DNA from: Cristatella mucedo
Taxonomy: Eukaryota; Bryozoa; Phylactolaemata; Cristatellidae
Direction: 5' to 3'
Assembly: GCA_009760855.2 (NCBI GenBank)
Contig: WPIO01000008.1
Location: 4,992,501-5,056,500, forward strand
Length of the DNA: 64,000 nt
Positions 62,180 through 64,000 of this stretch are shown piece after piece (the first letter of the stretch is position 1; each line of letters opens with the position of its first letter). The notes beneath the pieces were generated by a model. It was not told where the DNA came from, did not search any database, and saw only the letters and a program-made list of their open reading frames with translations. A program made the position numbers and the translations under genes.

Positions 62180-62290
62180 TACAGCACCCTAAGAGAAGCA
62201 AATCTCTTTCTAGACACTTCGCGCGCAGGCGCAGGAATGAAAAGTTAGCGCCAGTAAGATGCACTCGCGACCTCGTGACCAGGAACCGGA
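62180..62290 (-). mobile_element. Degenerate SINE-B
   Basis: ACAGCACCCTAAGAGAAGCA and AATCTCTTTCTAGACACTTC match the SINE-B tail; the head survives only as a ACTCGCGACCTCGTGACC-like remnant. Confidence 0.55.
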
Positions 62291-62346
62291 AGCTCGATGC
62301 GGTCGACGCGGAGCGACGCCCAAGACGCGCCGCCGCTCAGAGCTCA

Positions 62347-62348
<2 letters not shown>

Positions 62349-62384
<36 letters not shown>

Positions 62385-62391
62385 CTCTTTA
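62349..62391. repeat. (CT)n in GPCR intron
   Basis: About 20 CT units, sense-strand CT relative to the GPCR gene. Confidence 0.96.
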
Positions 62392-62664
62392 GCCACGCTG
62401 TCGTACGATAGCCGTTCCCCGCTGGCTGCGGCAGAACCCTGCGCCTCCAGTCGGAAGTCGCACTGCCCGGAAGCCTCTTTGCTCCACCCGTCCAAAAGGA
62501 AGAGGTGCAGATTCGTAGCTCCCATTTGGAGAGCAAAGCTCGGTTGGCCTCTGCGGTGCCTGTCTCGTCGCACGAACCGTCTCTCTTTGCGAACCATAAA
62601 AGACAATAGTCTCCCACTTGATGAACACGGTGGCCCTCTCTGAAAACTGACCCTGAACTGAACT

Positions 62665-62716
62665 GAACGCCCCGCCCCGCCCCGCCCCGCCCCGCCCCGC
62701 CCGCCCGCCCGCCGAG
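62665..62716. repeat. (CCCCG)n / CCCG array
   Basis: Five or more CCCCG pentamers followed by CCCG tetramers. The minus strand is a strong G-quadruplex candidate and an SP1-type GC-box cluster. Confidence 0.93.
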
Positions 62717-64000
62717 CCTCTTACGGCCGCTCTCCCGGTCCGCTGTTCCACGAATCCCGGCGGGCAGTCGGGACGGGCTATCGGCCATTTATATCGGCCA
62801 TCTCACACCTAAAAGGGGACGTTCCCCGTTCGAGGAGGCTGCTTCTTTTGCTGGTGTATTCTCGCAGCCCCTTCAGCACGACCCGCGGAGCGGGGGCGGG
62901 GCGGGGGAGGGAGGAGAACTTCCTCCGCACGCCCCTTTCTCAGGCCTCTCCGAAAGCCCTCTTGCCGCGCGCGGCGAGCCACCGTGGAGGAGCAGCACTC
63001 GACAGACGTGCAGCGAAGGCGAGCGATGTCTCGGCGTGTCAGAAAAAAATATCGACTCGGCGAAATTGACGCACAGGTCGGCGAAGGAAATGGCGAGCGA
63101 GTGGCGGCGGCCAGCTGCAGCCGATCGGGAGTCTAATAGGTGCCGGCTGCGGCTGCGGCGGCGGCGCCGCAGCGGTGACGGCGGCGGCGCGAGTCCAGAT
63201 ACGGGGCGTAATAACGCTGTAATAGCATTGGCTGGCGACAATCGATTGGGCGCCACGATTACGGACGACCGGCAAGCTCACGGCGTTGGGGCGTCGCTAA
63301 TTGAGCTCGCTCGAGCGTGGCTCTTCAACGAGCCACGCGCGAGCGAGCGAGCGAGCACTTCGGAGCCGTCTGAGACCGTCGACGGCTTTGAGTGGTAGAA
63401 GAAAGACACTCGCCGCTCGCCGCCACTCTGCCATGCTCACTCTGCGCGTACGATAGCTAGGTGCGTGTACCTTGGCAGGAGCTCAAACTTAATGAATGCT
63501 GGAATCCTTAAATCTTTGAGGATCGAGTCAGCCTCAAAAACTCACGGTTTGAATTACCGTGCTGTCGTTAAGACATAAATTTGGAAAAGTGTCTCACCCA
63601 AGTGAGATCATGCACGTGCATGGGGCCGGAGGCAGTGAAACTTGGCTACGACGCCACGGTGGGCATCCTGAGGGTGTGACGTGTCGGGAAGCGGCACGCT
63701 CCGTATTATCTCTATTAAACCTCTCTCGTCACCACTTTCCTGCTCTCACCAGCGTTCTCTTGCGTCACTTTCTTGCTTTCCTTCTCTCCAGAAGATTCCT
63801 GTTCGGCCACCTTTGAGAAATGACCGCCATCCCAACCGCTTCCAACCATTCATTTCCCTGAGAAATTAAGATTCTTGCTATGAAAACTTCAACTTCAGCC
63901 CATTTTTGATGGGTAGAGTGGAGATTTGAAAGTGGACCAGGAAGTCTTCTCGAGTTCCTTACGAAGTGTTCGCGAAGACTCACTCGCTGCTTTCAGAAAC

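Larger units (their letters stand above)
61234..64000 (+). other. GPCR intron 1 (to window edge)
   Basis: No further receptor exon is visible. It holds a 36-bp tandem duplication (62071-62142), a decayed SINE-B (62180-62290), a CT array, CCCCG repeats and GC-rich sequence at 62,880-63,420. Open frames there show no domains. Confidence 0.65.

Noticed and set aside
62848..63398. Further GPCR exons or a gene near the right edge
   Set aside because: Both strands have open frames, but none shows transmembrane segments or other domains; composition alone explains them.

Overview
This is a window of animal nuclear DNA: genes are split by GT-AG introns with conserved phases, the four recognisable genes are metazoan families, and introns are full of CT/GT microsatellites, CR1/L2-type LINE fragments, tRNA-derived SINEs and LTR-element relics. 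It fits an invertebrate bilaterian. I cannot name the species from the sequence.

Left third (53-13,159, minus strand): the 5' part of a USP24 ubiquitin hydrolase gene. Fourteen exons encode about 949 N-terminal residues, starting with a UBA domain. The gene runs off the left edge before the protease domain. Two of its introns appear to use GC donors. Centre (13,517-34,792, plus strand): a complete DOT1L histone H3 Lys79 methyltransferase gene of 18 exons (about 3,168 residues once a one-base slip in a C run is allowed for). The methyltransferase core and coiled coil are well conserved, and an unusually long Pro/Gly/Gln/Met-rich tail follows. USP24 and DOT1L are head to head; 357 bp separate their ATGs, so they probably share a bidirectional promoter.

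Right half: 34.8-45.5 kb is intergenic and holds retrotransposon debris (a Ty3/gypsy pol relic, LINE pieces, a solo LTR). From 45,526 to 60,100 (plus) a four-exon CRIP1-type LIM gene encodes exactly 77 residues across 14.6 kb; its introns hold a second, inverted solo LTR, several LINEs and SINEs and a large microsatellite. At 60,698-61,233 (plus) lies the first coding exon of a rhodopsin-like peptide GPCR, ending inside the DRY arginine codon; the rest is off the right edge.

USP24 (deubiquitination) and DOT1L (chromatin) are both broadly expressed regulators in known animals; nothing here shows a shared pathway beyond the promoter. No previously undescribed molecular system is evident. The best leads are a 46-bp templated insertion with a 15-bp target duplication, a TTAA-flanked 846-bp foldback element, a second foldback around a SINE, the GC-AG introns, the DOT1L C-run frame slip and in-frame optional intron, and the consistent CT-on-sense orientation of intronic dinucleotide arrays.
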